Positions 44,817 to 53,824 of a DNA stretch of 64,000 nt are shown piece by piece. A program made the translations under genes and the position numbers. The stretch spans positions 1 to 64,000 of the forward strand of contig CAIMWI010000002.1 of assembly GCA_903845215.1 (NCBI GenBank). Reading direction: 5' to 3'. This DNA comes from an uncultured Rhodobacterales bacterium. Its GTDB lineage: Bacteria > Pseudomonadota > Alphaproteobacteria > Rhodobacterales > Rhodobacteraceae. The notes beneath the pieces are model-generated. The model was not told the DNA's origin. It saw nothing but the letters and a program-made list of their open reading frames with translations, and ran no database searches. The number at the start of each line of letters is the position of its first letter. Within the stretch, counting starts at the first letter, position 1.

Positions 44817-46496
44817 ATGCAACTGGAAACGCCGCTTTGGAAACGCCTTGTTGTTTGGGCTGCGGTGGTGGTTGGGTTAATCCTGGCTGCCCCGAACCTG
44901 TTTTATTCGCGGGTTGAGACCCACAATGATGCGGCCACGGCGATTGCCAAGGCCGAAAAGCTTGGCGGGGCGGCCACGCCCGAACAGATGGCAGCGCTGG
45001 CTGTTTGGCCGTCATGGGCCCCTTCAGCACTGGTCAACCTTGGCCTTGATCTGCGCGGAGGCGCGCATTTGCTGGCCGAAGTGAAATTGGCGGATGTTTA
45101 CAAGCAGCGCATGGATGCCTTTTGGCCCGATGCCCGCGATGCGTTGAAAGATGTGCGCGATGCCACTGGTCCTGTAAAGCGCAAACCGGCGCCCGATGGC
45201 ACGTTGCGCATCACCCTGACCAACCCCGAAGGAATGCAGGCCGCTTTGGCCAAGTTGCAGGGGCTTACTGCCAATGTCGTCAGCTTGACGGGGGCGGGCC
45301 AGAAGGACATGAACATTGTTGCTGACGGCAACGACATTGTCATCACACTGTCGGATGCCGAAAAAGCCGCGACAGACACGCGCACGATGCAGCAATCTTT
45401 GGAAATCATCCGCCGCAGGGTCGATGCGGCAGGCACGCGCGAACCGTCAATCCAGCGGCAGGGGGCCGACCGGATTTTGATCGAAGTGCCCGGCATCGGC
45501 TCGGCCGAGGAGTTGAAGGCCATTATCGGCACAACGGCCAAATTGACCTTTAACTCCGTGGTCAGCCTTGCCGCGCAAAAGACTGATACGCCCGGCGCTG
45601 GCAATTTGCTGCTGCCTTCATCCGACCGACCGGATGAATACCTGGTTGTTGAAGAAGTGCCTGTTGTGACGGGCGACGATCTTGTGGATGCGCAGCCGTC
45701 CTTTGACCAAAACGGTCGTCCGGCGGTGAGTTTCAGGTTTGACACCTCGGGCGCGCGCAAATTTGGCGACTATACCGGATCGCATGTGGGCCAGCCTTTC
45801 GCCATTGTGCTGGACAAACAGGTGATTTCGGCCCCCACCATCCAAACCGCCATCACGGGCGGATCGGGGATCATTACCGGCAACTTCACGGTGGAAGGGG
45901 CGACAAATCTGGCCGTTCTTCTGCGCGCAGGCGCCTTGCCGGCTGAGATGACCTTCCTGGAAGAACGCACTGTCGGCCCGGAATTGGGGCAGGATTCGAT
46001 CGATGCGGGTCAGATCGCGGCGATCACGGGCATGGTGCTGGTTGGCCTGTTCATGCAGGCAAGCTATGGGATTTTCGGGCTGTTTGCCAATATCACCTTG
46101 GTGATCAGCATGGGAATCATCTTTGGCATCTTGTCGATGATCGGCGGTACGCTAACGCTGCCCGGGATTGCAGGCTTGGTCTTGACGATTGGCACGGCGG
46201 TGGATGCCAACGTGCTGGTCTATGAACGCATCCGCGAAGAATTGCGCCACGCAAAGTCGGCGGCGCGGGCGATTGAATTGGGCTATGAACGCGCCATGAG
46301 TGCGATTGTGGATGCCAATGTCACCACCCTGATCACGGCCATCGTTCTTTATTTCTTTGGGGCAGGGCCGGTGCGCGGTTTTGCCGTGGCCCTGCTTATC
46401 GGCATCATAACCTCGGTGTTCACCGCACTTTTTGTGACGCGGTTGATCATTCAGGTTTGGTTTAACTGGCGCAAGCCCAAGACCCTGATCGTGTGA
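44817..46496 (+). CDS. secD: Protein translocase subunit SecD
   Basis: 559 residues. First helix near the N-terminus, a large periplasmic P1 domain (DLRGGAHLL is the conserved D1 motif), then five C-terminal helices with GTAVDANVLVYERIREE, the DxNxLxxERIRE signature with the proton-transfer Asp. Uses the proton gradient with SecF to pull proteins out of SecYEG. Ten bases before secF. Confidence 0.97.
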   Translation: MQLETPLWKRLVVWAAVVVGLILAAPNLFYSRVETHNDAATAIAKAEKLGGAATPEQMAALAVWPSWAPSALVNLGLDLRGGAHLLAEVKLADVYKQRMDAFWPDARDALKDVRDATGPVKRKPAPDGTLRITLTNPEGMQAALAKLQGLTANVVSLTGAGQKDMNIVADGNDIVITLSDAEKAATDTRTMQQSLEIIRRRVDAAGTREPSIQRQGADRILIEVPGIGSAEELKAIIGTTAKLTFNSVVSLAAQKTDTPGAGNLLLPSSDRPDEYLVVEEVPVVTGDDLVDAQPSFDQNGRPAVSFRFDTSGARKFGDYTGSHVGQPFAIVLDKQVISAPTIQTAITGGSGIITGNFTVEGATNLAVLLRAGALPAEMTFLEERTVGPELGQDSIDAGQIAAITGMVLVGLFMQASYGIFGLFANITLVISMGIIFGILSMIGGTLTLPGIAGLVLTIGTAVDANVLVYERIREELRHAKSAARAIELGYERAMSAIVDANVTTLITAIVLYFFGAGPVRGFAVALLIGIITSVFTALFVTRLIIQVWFNWRKPKTLIV

Positions 46497-46506
46497 GGTA
46501 ATCGTC

Positions 46507-47487
46507 ATGGCATGGCGTCTAAGACTGGCCCCCGAAAAAACCAACATCGACTTCTTCAAGCTGCAATGGATCACCTTTGGCGGATCGTTTGTGCTGATGA
46601 TCTTGTCCTTTGTCGCCTGGGGCGTGATGGGTTTGAACTTTGGCATCGACTTTAAGGGCGGCACCACGCTGCGCACCGATTCAGCCACGGTGATTGACAC
46701 GGCCCAGTACCGCGCGACGCTGGATGGGTTGGGTTTGGGTGATGTGGCGATCAACGAGGTATTTGATCCCTCTTTCCGCGCTGATCAGCATGTGGCGGCA
46801 ATCCGCATTTCGGCGGGTAATGGGCAGGATCAAATTGATGCTGCGGGGCTAAAGCGCGTTTCGGATGCGCTGACGGCGATGGACCCGGCTTTGAAAATCG
46901 TCTCGGTGGAAACCGTGGGGCCCAAGGTTTCATCTGAACTGGTCTGGTCGTCGATCATCGCTTTGGTGGCCACGTCTTTGGGGATTTTGGGTTATATCTG
47001 GCTGCGGTTTGAATGGCAGTTTGCCTTGGGCGGCGTTTTGGCACTGCTGCACGATGTGGCCATCACGGTGGGAATTTTTGCGGTGTTTCAGATCAAGTTT
47101 GATCTGACCATTGTCGCGGCCTTGCTGACGATCTTGGGTTATTCGATCAACGATACGGTGGTGGTGTTTGACCGCCTTCGTGAAAATCTGATGAAATACA
47201 AGACGATGCCCTTAAGAGAGGTGATGAACCTGTCGGTCAACGAAACCCTCAGCCGCACCTTGGCGACCTCGTTCACCACGCTTTTGGCGGTGGGGTCGAT
47301 GCTGGCTTTGGGCGGCGATGTGATCCGCGGATTTTCCTTTGCCATCTTTATGGGAATCATCTTGGGCACCTATTCCTCGGTTTATGTGGCCAAGAATTTG
47401 GTTTTGTACCTTGGGCTTGACCGCACCGATAAGCCCCGTGCGACGGGCAAGGCGGCGGATCACGAGTTTGCCAATATAGACGCTTGA
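46507..47487 (+). CDS. secF: Protein translocase subunit SecF
   Basis: 326 residues: one helix, the GIDFKGGTTLR motif that SecF shares with SecD, a short periplasmic domain, and five helices with TILGYSINDTVVVFDRLREN, the family signature. Partner of SecD. Seven bases before the Mth938-like gene. Confidence 0.97.
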   Translation: MAWRLRLAPEKTNIDFFKLQWITFGGSFVLMILSFVAWGVMGLNFGIDFKGGTTLRTDSATVIDTAQYRATLDGLGLGDVAINEVFDPSFRADQHVAAIRISAGNGQDQIDAAGLKRVSDALTAMDPALKIVSVETVGPKVSSELVWSSIIALVATSLGILGYIWLRFEWQFALGGVLALLHDVAITVGIFAVFQIKFDLTIVAALLTILGYSINDTVVVFDRLRENLMKYKTMPLREVMNLSVNETLSRTLATSFTTLLAVGSMLALGGDVIRGFSFAIFMGIILGTYSSVYVAKNLVLYLGLDRTDKPRATGKAADHEFANIDA

Positions 47488-47494
47488 TCTGGTC

Positions 47495-47857
47495 ATGGCC
47501 GATATTCGCATGACAGAAATCAGTTACGGCGCAGCCCTTGCCATTGAAGGCTACGGGCCGGGCTTTTTTCGCATCGGCCGCCATGTGCTGCGCGGGGCCT
47601 GTTTGGTCACGCCGTGGGATGCGGGGCCTTGGGGGGGCTTGGACGATTGGGCGGGGCCTTTGACCTTGCTTGGCAAGATTGATGTGCTGATCGTGGGCAC
47701 AGGGGCCGAGATTGCCCATCTGCCGGCCAATTTTCGTACGGCTTTTGAAGGTGCGGGGATTGGGGTTGAGGCGATGAATTCTCCGGCTGCGGCACGCACC
47801 TATAATGTGCTTTTGGGCGAGGGGCGGCGGATCGCGGCCTGTTTGCTTCCGGTGTAG
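47495..47857 (+). CDS. Mth938-like domain protein (DUF498/NDUFAF3 family)
   Basis: 120 residues. The family is recognisable by ISYGAALAIEGYGPGFFRIG near the N-terminus and IDVLIVGTGAE in the centre, ending with a TYNVLLGEGRRIAACLLPV strand. Homologues include the mitochondrial complex I assembly factor NDUFAF3. The gene directly follows secF, as in many alphaproteobacteria, and is likely cotranscribed with yajC-secDF. Function in bacteria is unclear. Confidence 0.9.
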   Translation: MADIRMTEISYGAALAIEGYGPGFFRIGRHVLRGACLVTPWDAGPWGGLDDWAGPLTLLGKIDVLIVGTGAEIAHLPANFRTAFEGAGIGVEAMNSPAAARTYNVLLGEGRRIAACLLPV

Positions 47858-47914
47858 GGGGGTGACGCGCGCCTCAGGCCCAAAGGGGCCATCGGCCCGC
47901 GTCCGGAGGGGCGC

Positions 47915-47956
47915 ACCCTCCTGTCCACCGCGCTGGAAGGGCATCTGCCCTTCCAG
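47915..47956. terminator. Two hairpins between converging genes
   Basis: GGAGGG-GCGCA-CCCTCC (47915-47931) is followed immediately by CTGGAAGGGCA-TC-TGCCCTTCCAG style pairing (47933-47956, 11-bp stem). They separate the sec operon end from the converging FAD oxidoreductase gene. No T run directly follows, but TATTTTTGCC lies about 13 bases further on. Confidence 0.55.
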
Positions 47957-47998
47957 ACCATCCTGAGAGTATTTTTGCCAAGATGAATGGGGCGGGTT

Positions 47999-49273
47999 TC
48001 AGCGGCGTCTTTCGCGCCAGTGGTCTTGGGCTTGCAAGGACCAATAGGTGAGTTGGGCGATGGCCAGCCCAATTGGGCCGCCTGCATAGGCCAGACCGAA
48101 AGGTGCGAAAAGGTCGATGCGGTTGGACTGGCCAAGAATGGCTTCGGCCAGAACCTTCCCCGCGATGGCGGTGGTGTTCAGGCCATGGCCGCCAAAGGCG
48201 GTGATGTGCCAGACATCGGGCTGCATTTGGCCGATTTGCGGCATCAGGTGGCGGGCATAGCCCATCAGGCCTGACCATGCGAGATCGGTTTGCAAGGGGG
48301 CAAGTTGGGGGTAGACATCGAGCATTGCGCGGCGCAGGTCGGCGGCCACCGCTTGGGGCGAGCCCGCGCGCGTGGTGATGCGCCCGCCCCACAGCAGGCG
48401 CTGGCCGTTCTCGACCAAGCGGTAGTAATCTGACGCGCGCCGATCGTCGAGCACGGCGGCGCGGGTCTTGATCGCCTTGGCTAAGAGTTCGGGTGCGGGT
48501 TTGGACACCATCATATAGGTGGCAATCGGCAGGACCGCGCATTTCAGGCGTGGGATCAGTGGGCCTGTATAGCCGCCTGTGGCAAAGATCGCCCGTTTGG
48601 CGGTGACCTGGCCATTGGGGGTGCGCAAGCATTTTTGCGGACCAAGGTGGCAGCCTATAGCGGGGCTTTGTTCGTAGATCTTGCCGCCCAGACGTTCAAC
48701 TTCGGCCGCGAGGGCGCGCAGGTAGTTTAAGGGGTGGATGTGGAAGGCTTGGGGGTCTTCCAGACCGTGCAGGTAGCGGGTGGTTTGCAAACGCTCTTGG
48801 ATGGCGGGCCGGTCGAGATAGGTGAAGGTATAGCCGAAGTCGCGTTCAAACGCCTCGGCTTCGGCGTGCAGGTCGCTTGCCTGATCGAAGCGGCGCAAAT
48901 TCAGCAGACCTGCGACAGGCTCTGCCTGCGGGATGTTGAGAGTTTGGATATGACTGCGCAGGCGTTGAACGCCTTCAATGGTGAGGCGGTGCAGGGCGCG
49001 GGCTTTGTCAGGGCCAACCCGGGCTGTGATGGCGTCTGATCCGCAGGCGAAGGCGGGCGAGACGATGCCGCCGTTGCGGCCAGAGGCGCCAAAGCCGATG
49101 GATTGGCTTTCAAGAACCGTGACGGCAAGGCCCTCGCGGGCCAGTTCCAGCGCGGTGGTCAGACCCGCAAGGCCACCGCCCACGATCACGGTGTTGGTAT
49201 CAGCGGCACCTTGCAGGGCGGGGCGCGTGGTCGGATCGCTGCGGGTTTGAGCGTAGTAGGTCGCAGGATACAT
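47999..49273 (-). CDS. FAD-dependent oxidoreductase (PuuB/glycine-oxidase-like)
   Basis: 424 residues. The N-terminal TNTVIVGGGLAGLTTALELAREG is an FAD-binding Rossmann motif, followed by SIGFGASGRNGG with the conserved GASGRN loop of gamma-glutamylputrescine oxidase-like enzymes. A second glycine-rich loop (FGGHGLNTTAIAG) is near the C-terminus. Oxidises an amine or amino acid; the substrate is unknown. Its start overlaps the xthA stop (TGATG). Confidence 0.85.
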   Translation of the reverse strand: MYPATYYAQTRSDPTTRPALQGAADTNTVIVGGGLAGLTTALELAREGLAVTVLESQSIGFGASGRNGGIVSPAFACGSDAITARVGPDKARALHRLTIEGVQRLRSHIQTLNIPQAEPVAGLLNLRRFDQASDLHAEAEAFERDFGYTFTYLDRPAIQERLQTTRYLHGLEDPQAFHIHPLNYLRALAAEVERLGGKIYEQSPAIGCHLGPQKCLRTPNGQVTAKRAIFATGGYTGPLIPRLKCAVLPIATYMMVSKPAPELLAKAIKTRAAVLDDRRASDYYRLVENGQRLLWGGRITTRAGSPQAVAADLRRAMLDVYPQLAPLQTDLAWSGLMGYARHLMPQIGQMQPDVWHITAFGGHGLNTTAIAGKVLAEAILGQSNRIDLFAPFGLAYAGGPIGLAIAQLTYWSLQAQDHWRERRR

Positions 49274-50055
49274 CAGGCGTCCAGATCGATCCAGACGGGG
49301 ACATGGTCAGAGGGTTTGTCACGGCCACGCACCGATTTGTCGATGCCAGAGCCTTGCAACAGATCAGCGGCTTGGGGCGACAAGAGCAGATGGTCGATGC
49401 GGATGCCGTTGTTACGATCCCACGCGCCGGCTTGGAAATCCCAATAGGTGTAGGTGCCGGGGTTGGGGTTTTGCGCCCGGATGGCATCGGTTAGGCCAAG
49501 GTTCAAAAGCCGCTGATAGGCCGCGCGCGAGGCGGGCAGATACAGCGCGTCGGTCAGCCAGTTTTGCGGGTTGGCGGCATCTTCGGCCTGCGGGATGATG
49601 TTGTAATCGCCGCACAAAACCAAGGGCTGCTCGTCGGCCAAAAGGGCGCGGGTGCGCGTCAGCATCCGGTCCATCCAGGCCAGTTTGTAATCGTATTTCG
49701 GGCCGGGGGTCGGGTTGCCGTTGGGCAGATACAAACCGCAAACCCGCACCGGGCACTTGGGGCCGATCACGGTGGCCTCGATCCAGCGGGCCTGTTCGTC
49801 GGCATCGTCACCGGGCAGGCGGCGCGTGATATCTTCGAGCGGCAGTTTGGACAGGATGGCCACGCCGTTAAAGGCCTTCATGCCGTGGGTTTCGACATGG
49901 TAGCCAAGGGCTTCAAAGGGCTCGCGGGGGAAGGCCTCGTCCACCGATTTGATCTCTTGCAGGCAGGCGACATCGGGCTGCGCCTCGGCCAGCCAATCAA
50001 GCAGGGCTTGGGTGCGGGCTTTGATGCCGTTGATGTTGAAGGTGGCTATTTTCAT
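49273..50055 (-). CDS. xthA: Exodeoxyribonuclease III
   Basis: 260 residues: MKIATFNINGIKAR, CLQEIKS with the metal Glu, GVAILSK, LCGDYNIIP, and RIDHLLLS with the catalytic His and Asp near the C-terminus, as in class II AP endonucleases. Repairs abasic sites and removes 3' blocks. RBS AGGAG. Read with the FAD oxidoreductase gene through a 1-base overlap. Confidence 0.95.
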   Translation of the reverse strand: MKIATFNINGIKARTQALLDWLAEAQPDVACLQEIKSVDEAFPREPFEALGYHVETHGMKAFNGVAILSKLPLEDITRRLPGDDADEQARWIEATVIGPKCPVRVCGLYLPNGNPTPGPKYDYKLAWMDRMLTRTRALLADEQPLVLCGDYNIIPQAEDAANPQNWLTDALYLPASRAAYQRLLNLGLTDAIRAQNPNPGTYTYWDFQAGAWDRNNGIRIDHLLLSPQAADLLQGSGIDKSVRGRDKPSDHVPVWIDLDA

Positions 50056-50123
50056 CAGTCAGGCTCCTGTCGGGCCTTGGTAGCGTGTCATGCGGGCACT
50101 GTCACCCCTATGAAGGCCTGCAC

Positions 50124-50828
50124 TTAGGCAACTTTGGCAGCGCGCAGCCAAAGGGCGTCGAGTTGGTCGATTTCGGTGACATCGAAACGGTGCGATTCTT
50201 CCCAATAGCGGCCCGAGGCGACTTGATAGCCAAGTTCGGCTTCGCGGTCTAAGGCGGCTTGGGTGAGAGTTTGGTCAAACGGGGCGGGGCGGGTGGCGGC
50301 CAGATGGGCTGGGGTGGCGCGGGGAAAGACAAGGCGCGAGGGGCCGGTGGAGAGATTGACCATGGCGCAGCCTTGCTGGGCGGCCAGTATCATCAGGCGG
50401 GCCGACTTGGATTCAAGGCTGCGCAAGGTGATGTCGGGGCGTAATGGGTCGGCAGTGCCTGTGCCGTAAAAATGGGTCTGGCCTTGGGCGGGATAGTGCA
50501 TATCGCAACCCAGCACCGCCAAGACATCGGGCTTTAGCGCGGCGAGCATCCAATAGGCCGTGGTAAAGGCCATGGTGCCACCCGCATAGACAAAGCCGCC
50601 GTACAGGTTCTGGGTTGGCACGAAATCTTCTTGCAGGATCAGGCGTTGGGTCGCACCTGGGACGGGGCGGCGATCTTGGGGAAAATCCCACGGACAGCAC
50701 AGATCATCCCAATCGTCGCGGATGCGCCAGGCGTTGTTGATGGCCACGATATGATCAAAGGGCGCGCGCGCCCAATCGCGGGCTTGCAGCGCATTGGGAG
50801 CCGAGCCGAGCATGAGTGCGATGCGCAT
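50124..50828 (-). CDS. Conserved protein of unknown function, possibly glycosyltransferase-like
   Basis: 234 residues from ATG 50828, with a perfect AGGAGG 4-6 bases upstream. The N-terminal MRIALMLGSAPNAL and VAINNAWR segments resemble the Rossmann-like start of MptE/DUF115 proteins or sialyltransferase-like folds, and AVLGCDMHY...HFYG is reminiscent of acceptor-binding segments of such enzymes. These are weak likenesses. No signal peptide or membrane helix. Shares its strand with xthA but with a separate promoter likely (68-base gap). Confidence 0.7.
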   Translation of the reverse strand: MRIALMLGSAPNALQARDWARAPFDHIVAINNAWRIRDDWDDLCCPWDFPQDRRPVPGATQRLILQEDFVPTQNLYGGFVYAGGTMAFTTAYWMLAALKPDVLAVLGCDMHYPAQGQTHFYGTGTADPLRPDITLRSLESKSARLMILAAQQGCAMVNLSTGPSRLVFPRATPAHLAATRPAPFDQTLTQAALDREAELGYQVASGRYWEESHRFDVTEIDQLDALWLRAAKVA

Positions 50829-50884
50829 GAAACCTCCTGACAATGAGATTGCAAGCTAGGGCGAATGCGCGCGCAGGCGAGGGA

Positions 50885-51217
50885 TCAAAGCGAGAAAGAT
50901 GTCCCGCAGCCGCAGGAAGATTGCGCGTTGGGATTTTGAATGACAAAGCGCGCGCCGATCAATTCGGCCGAAAAATCAATCACAGCGTTGGACAGGAACG
51001 GCAGCGAAACCTGATCAACCAGCACACGCTGGCCATCTTTTTCAAGGATCAGGTCGTCGGCAGCGGGATCGTCAAGCTTGATATCATATTGAAAGCCAGA
51101 ACATCCGCCGCCTTCAACTGCTACGCGCAGGGCCCTGGCTTGGCCAGTGAGTGCTGCAATCTCTGCCAAGCGGTCAAAGGCGCGGTCGGTTACGCGGGGG
51201 GGTAGGGTAAGGGACAT
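50885..51217 (-). CDS. erpA: Iron-sulfur cluster insertion protein ErpA (A-type carrier)
   Basis: 110 residues with the three cluster-ligand cysteines of A-type carriers: C39 in GGGCSGF and C102/C104 in SSCGCGTSF. Delivers [4Fe-4S] clusters to target enzymes. RBS AAGGAG. Divergent from dgt, an arrangement common in alphaproteobacteria, across a region containing one of the palindromic repeats. Confidence 0.93.
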   Translation of the reverse strand: MSLTLPPRVTDRAFDRLAEIAALTGQARALRVAVEGGGCSGFQYDIKLDDPAADDLILEKDGQRVLVDQVSLPFLSNAVIDFSAELIGARFVIQNPNAQSSCGCGTSFSL

Positions 51218-51282
51218 GGGGCACTCCTTGACGTTTCAAGATAGGCCCAAGGGCGCTGAGGTTCAAGCCGCAAGGTGGGGGG

Positions 51283-51303
51283 CGATTTTTCTGCGAAAAA
51301 TCG
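51283..51303. repeat. Single palindrome of the TTTTC-NNN-GAAAA family
   Basis: GATTTTTC-TGC-GAAAAATC with one further C-G pair at the ends. Matches the units of the 29.9 kb array in arm sequence and loop (TGC), but has no neighbours at 27-base spacing. Confidence 0.8.
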
Positions 51304-51405
51304 GGCCTCCGGCGGGAGTTTATCGGCAAAGTGCAAATCGAACGGCTTTGGGTTGGTTTGGCGGGGCCAGACGCGTATAAGGGGCAAAATCTAACGAGAG
51401 GTCTT

Positions 51406-52593
51406 ATGCTTGCCCTTTTCGCCTGTCATCCCGAACAATCGCGCGGGCGTCTGCAGGACGAGCGTTTGTCGTCCTTTCGCTCGCCCTTTCAGCGTGACCG
51501 CGACCGGATTATTCATTCCAGCGCGTTTCGTCGGTTGAAGCATAAAACGCAGGTTTTCGTCGAACATGAGGGCGATTACTACCGCACGCGTCTGACCCAC
51601 ACGATCGAGGTGGCCCAAGTGGCGCGCACCCTTGCGGGCGTTTTGGGGCTGAACACCGATTTGGCCGAAGCAATCGCCTTGGCTCATGATCTGGGCCACA
51701 CGCCCTTTGGCCATACCGGCGAAGACGCGATGGAGCGGTTGATGGCGCCCTATGGCGGCTTTGATCACAACGCCCAAGCTTTGCGGATCGTGACCCGTTT
51801 GGAACGCCACTATGCCGGTTTTGATGGGCTAAACCTGACATGGGAGACGTTAGAGGGCATCGCCAAGCACAACGGCCCTTTGCGTGGCCCATATGCGGGG
51901 GAAAAGCACGCGGGGCCCTTGCCCTATGCTTTGGCAGATGTGAATGCCGCTTGGGATTTGGAATTGGACACCTTTGCCAGTGCCGAGGCACAGGTGGCGG
52001 CGATTGCCGATGATATAGCTTATTCGCATCACGACTTGCATGACGGGTTGCGATCGGGGCTTTTTGATGAGGCCGATCTTTTGGAGCTTCCTGTCACCGG
52101 ACCTGCCTTTGCCGAGGTTGACCGCCTTTATCCTGGGCTTGAAAAGATGCGCCGCAGGCATGAGGCGCTGCGGCGCGTGTTTGGGGTGATGGTCGAAGAT
52201 GTGATCGCGGTTGCCCAAAACCGACTTGCCGCAGCCCAACCGCGCAGCGTGGACGAGATCCGACATTTGGGCACCACGGTGATCCGCTTTTCCAAACCGC
52301 TGTATCAAGACCTAAAGGCCGTGCGGTCGTTTTTGTTCACAAGGATGTACCGCGCGCCATCGGTGATGATCGAACGCGCGCGGGTAAGCCGGGTGATTGA
52401 CGGGCTTTTCCCTTTGTTCATGGCCGAGCCAAGCCTTTTGCCTGCCGAGTGGCAAGCCGATCTTTCGGCGGCGCAAGATGAAACGGCATTGGCACGCTGT
52501 GTATGTGATTATGTGGCAGGAATGACCGATCGTTTTGCCTTGGCAGAGGGGGAGCGGCTTTTGGGCGCAGCCTTTGTGTCAAGTCCTTTGTGA
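51406..52593 (+). CDS. dgt: Deoxyguanosinetriphosphate triphosphohydrolase-like protein
   Basis: 395 residues from ATG 51406, which has GAGAGGT upstream; the longer open frame is unsupported. HD-domain signatures: RTRLTHTIEVAQVAR, LAHDLGHTPFGHTGEDAM and ADDIAYSHHDLHDG, with metal His/Asp ligands. Cleaves dNTPs to deoxynucleoside and triphosphate; the alphaproteobacterial type is often called dGTPase-like. Probably involved in dNTP pool control. Converges on dsbB with a 20-base gap. Confidence 0.93.
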   Translation: MLALFACHPEQSRGRLQDERLSSFRSPFQRDRDRIIHSSAFRRLKHKTQVFVEHEGDYYRTRLTHTIEVAQVARTLAGVLGLNTDLAEAIALAHDLGHTPFGHTGEDAMERLMAPYGGFDHNAQALRIVTRLERHYAGFDGLNLTWETLEGIAKHNGPLRGPYAGEKHAGPLPYALADVNAAWDLELDTFASAEAQVAAIADDIAYSHHDLHDGLRSGLFDEADLLELPVTGPAFAEVDRLYPGLEKMRRRHEALRRVFGVMVEDVIAVAQNRLAAAQPRSVDEIRHLGTTVIRFSKPLYQDLKAVRSFLFTRMYRAPSVMIERARVSRVIDGLFPLFMAEPSLLPAEWQADLSAAQDETALARCVCDYVAGMTDRFALAEGERLLGAAFVSSPL

Positions 52594-52613
52594 CCCTGCG
52601 GCGGATTGGCGTT

Positions 52614-53096
52614 TTAGCGTTTTTGGACGGCCAAAAGCCAAAGGGCCATTAAGGCTAAAGAAAAAAGCATGTTCCAAGAGGCCATCGAAAGCCCCATCAT
52701 CTGCCAAGCCACCTGATCACATTTGATCACAGGGGCAGCTTGGATCTGAGCGAGCAGGTCTTTGGCCGAGATATTGGCGATAGAGCCAGAGGTGCAGGTG
52801 GACGGGCCGGGCCACCAGTGGCGCTCAACCCCTGTGTGATAGGCGCCAATTGCCGCGGATGTCAGCACGGCCGCCCCCCCCAGAAGGGCCAGACTGCGGG
52901 CAAAGACAGGCACGCGGATCATCAAGGCCAAGATCCCCAAGCCCAGAGCTGCAAAATGCGGGTAGCGTTGCAACCAGCAAAGATGGCACGGCGCCAACCC
53001 CCCCAGATGCTGAAAGGCATAGGCCGCGGCGAGCGCCAAGAACGACCCGCCCGTGGCCAAGGCGATCAGGGTGCTGCGCTTTAGGGATTTACGCAT
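52614..53096 (-). CDS. dsbB: Disulfide bond formation protein DsbB
   Basis: 160 residues with four predicted membrane helices. The first cysteine pair is C37/C40 (PCHLC), and the second is C101/C126 in the second periplasmic loop (STCTSG, VIKCD). Reoxidises DsbA-type oxidases and passes electrons to quinone. Its start overlaps the end of the YqaA-like gene by 8 bases, so they are cotranscribed. Confidence 0.93.
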   Translation of the reverse strand: MRKSLKRSTLIALATGGSFLALAAAYAFQHLGGLAPCHLCWLQRYPHFAALGLGILALMIRVPVFARSLALLGGAAVLTSAAIGAYHTGVERHWWPGPSTCTSGSIANISAKDLLAQIQAAPVIKCDQVAWQMMGLSMASWNMLFSLALMALWLLAVQKR

Positions 53097-53673
53097 AAAA
53101 CTTCATCCAAAGGACCACACCCAACCCAACAAGCACGACCACCGCAACGAGGGCCATGCGCTTGGCCAAAACTTCGGCCAAAGGGGCACCGTAGCGTTGC
53201 AGGGCCCATCCCATCAAGAAAAACTTACCGCCGCGCGCCACAACTGCCACGAAGATAAAGAGCCATAGGTTCACCCCCACAGCCCCTGCCAGAATGGTGA
53301 CCACTTTCATCGGCGGCAGATGGGCAGCCCCCGATGTCAATAGCAGGACGACAAGCATCCCCGTGCCGGTTTGCGCCTTAAGGGCCTCAAACGCGGGCAT
53401 AGCATGCCAAAAAGTCAGCAAAGGTGAAGCGATTAGGTCAAACAGAAAATGACCAATGATCCAACCAAATACGCCCCCCAAAACCGAGGCCAGCGCCGCA
53501 ATTGCGGCAAATCGCAGCGACTTTGCCGGTTTTGCCAAGCACATGGGCACCATGATCACTTCGGCGGGCACTGGAAAAACCGAGCTTTCCAAAAAGGCAG
53601 TCGCCGCCAAAACCCATTGCGCATGGCGCGAGTGGGACGCTGCGTGCAATCTTTTGCTCAGGCGGGAAAACAT
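53089..53673 (-). CDS. YqaA/DedA-related (VTT domain) membrane protein
   Basis: 194 residues, about five membrane helices. FLESSVFPVPAEVIMVPM is the conserved E-P-containing re-entrant segment of the YqaA/DedA (SNARE-associated) family, and the loop GGVFGWIIGHFLFD follows. Members are lipid scramblase-like or envelope-homeostasis proteins. Upstream of dsbB with an 8-base overlap. Confidence 0.88.
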   Translation of the reverse strand: MFSRLSKRLHAASHSRHAQWVLAATAFLESSVFPVPAEVIMVPMCLAKPAKSLRFAAIAALASVLGGVFGWIIGHFLFDLIASPLLTFWHAMPAFEALKAQTGTGMLVVLLLTSGAAHLPPMKVVTILAGAVGVNLWLFIFVAVVARGGKFFLMGWALQRYGAPLAEVLAKRMALVAVVVLVGLGVVLWMKFYA

Positions 53674-53785
53674 TTAGGGCCTTGCGAGAAGGGGGGCGCG
53701 GTTCTGCTTTGGCATGTGGCGACTTTGTGGCGTGGGGTCAAGGGTACGATCGCAACACCGGCTGCGGATTTCACCACGAGGGGCG

Positions 53786-53814
53786 TTGACGCCGCCGTCT
53801 GGGCGAATTAAACG
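53786..53814 (+). promoter_or_regulatory. tRNA-Leu promoter
   Basis: TTGACG (53786-53791), a 17-base spacer and TAAACG (53809-53814), ending 10 bases before the tRNA 5' end, so transcription would start a few bases before the mature RNA. Confidence 0.6.
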
Positions 53815-53824
53815 ATGCCCCAGT

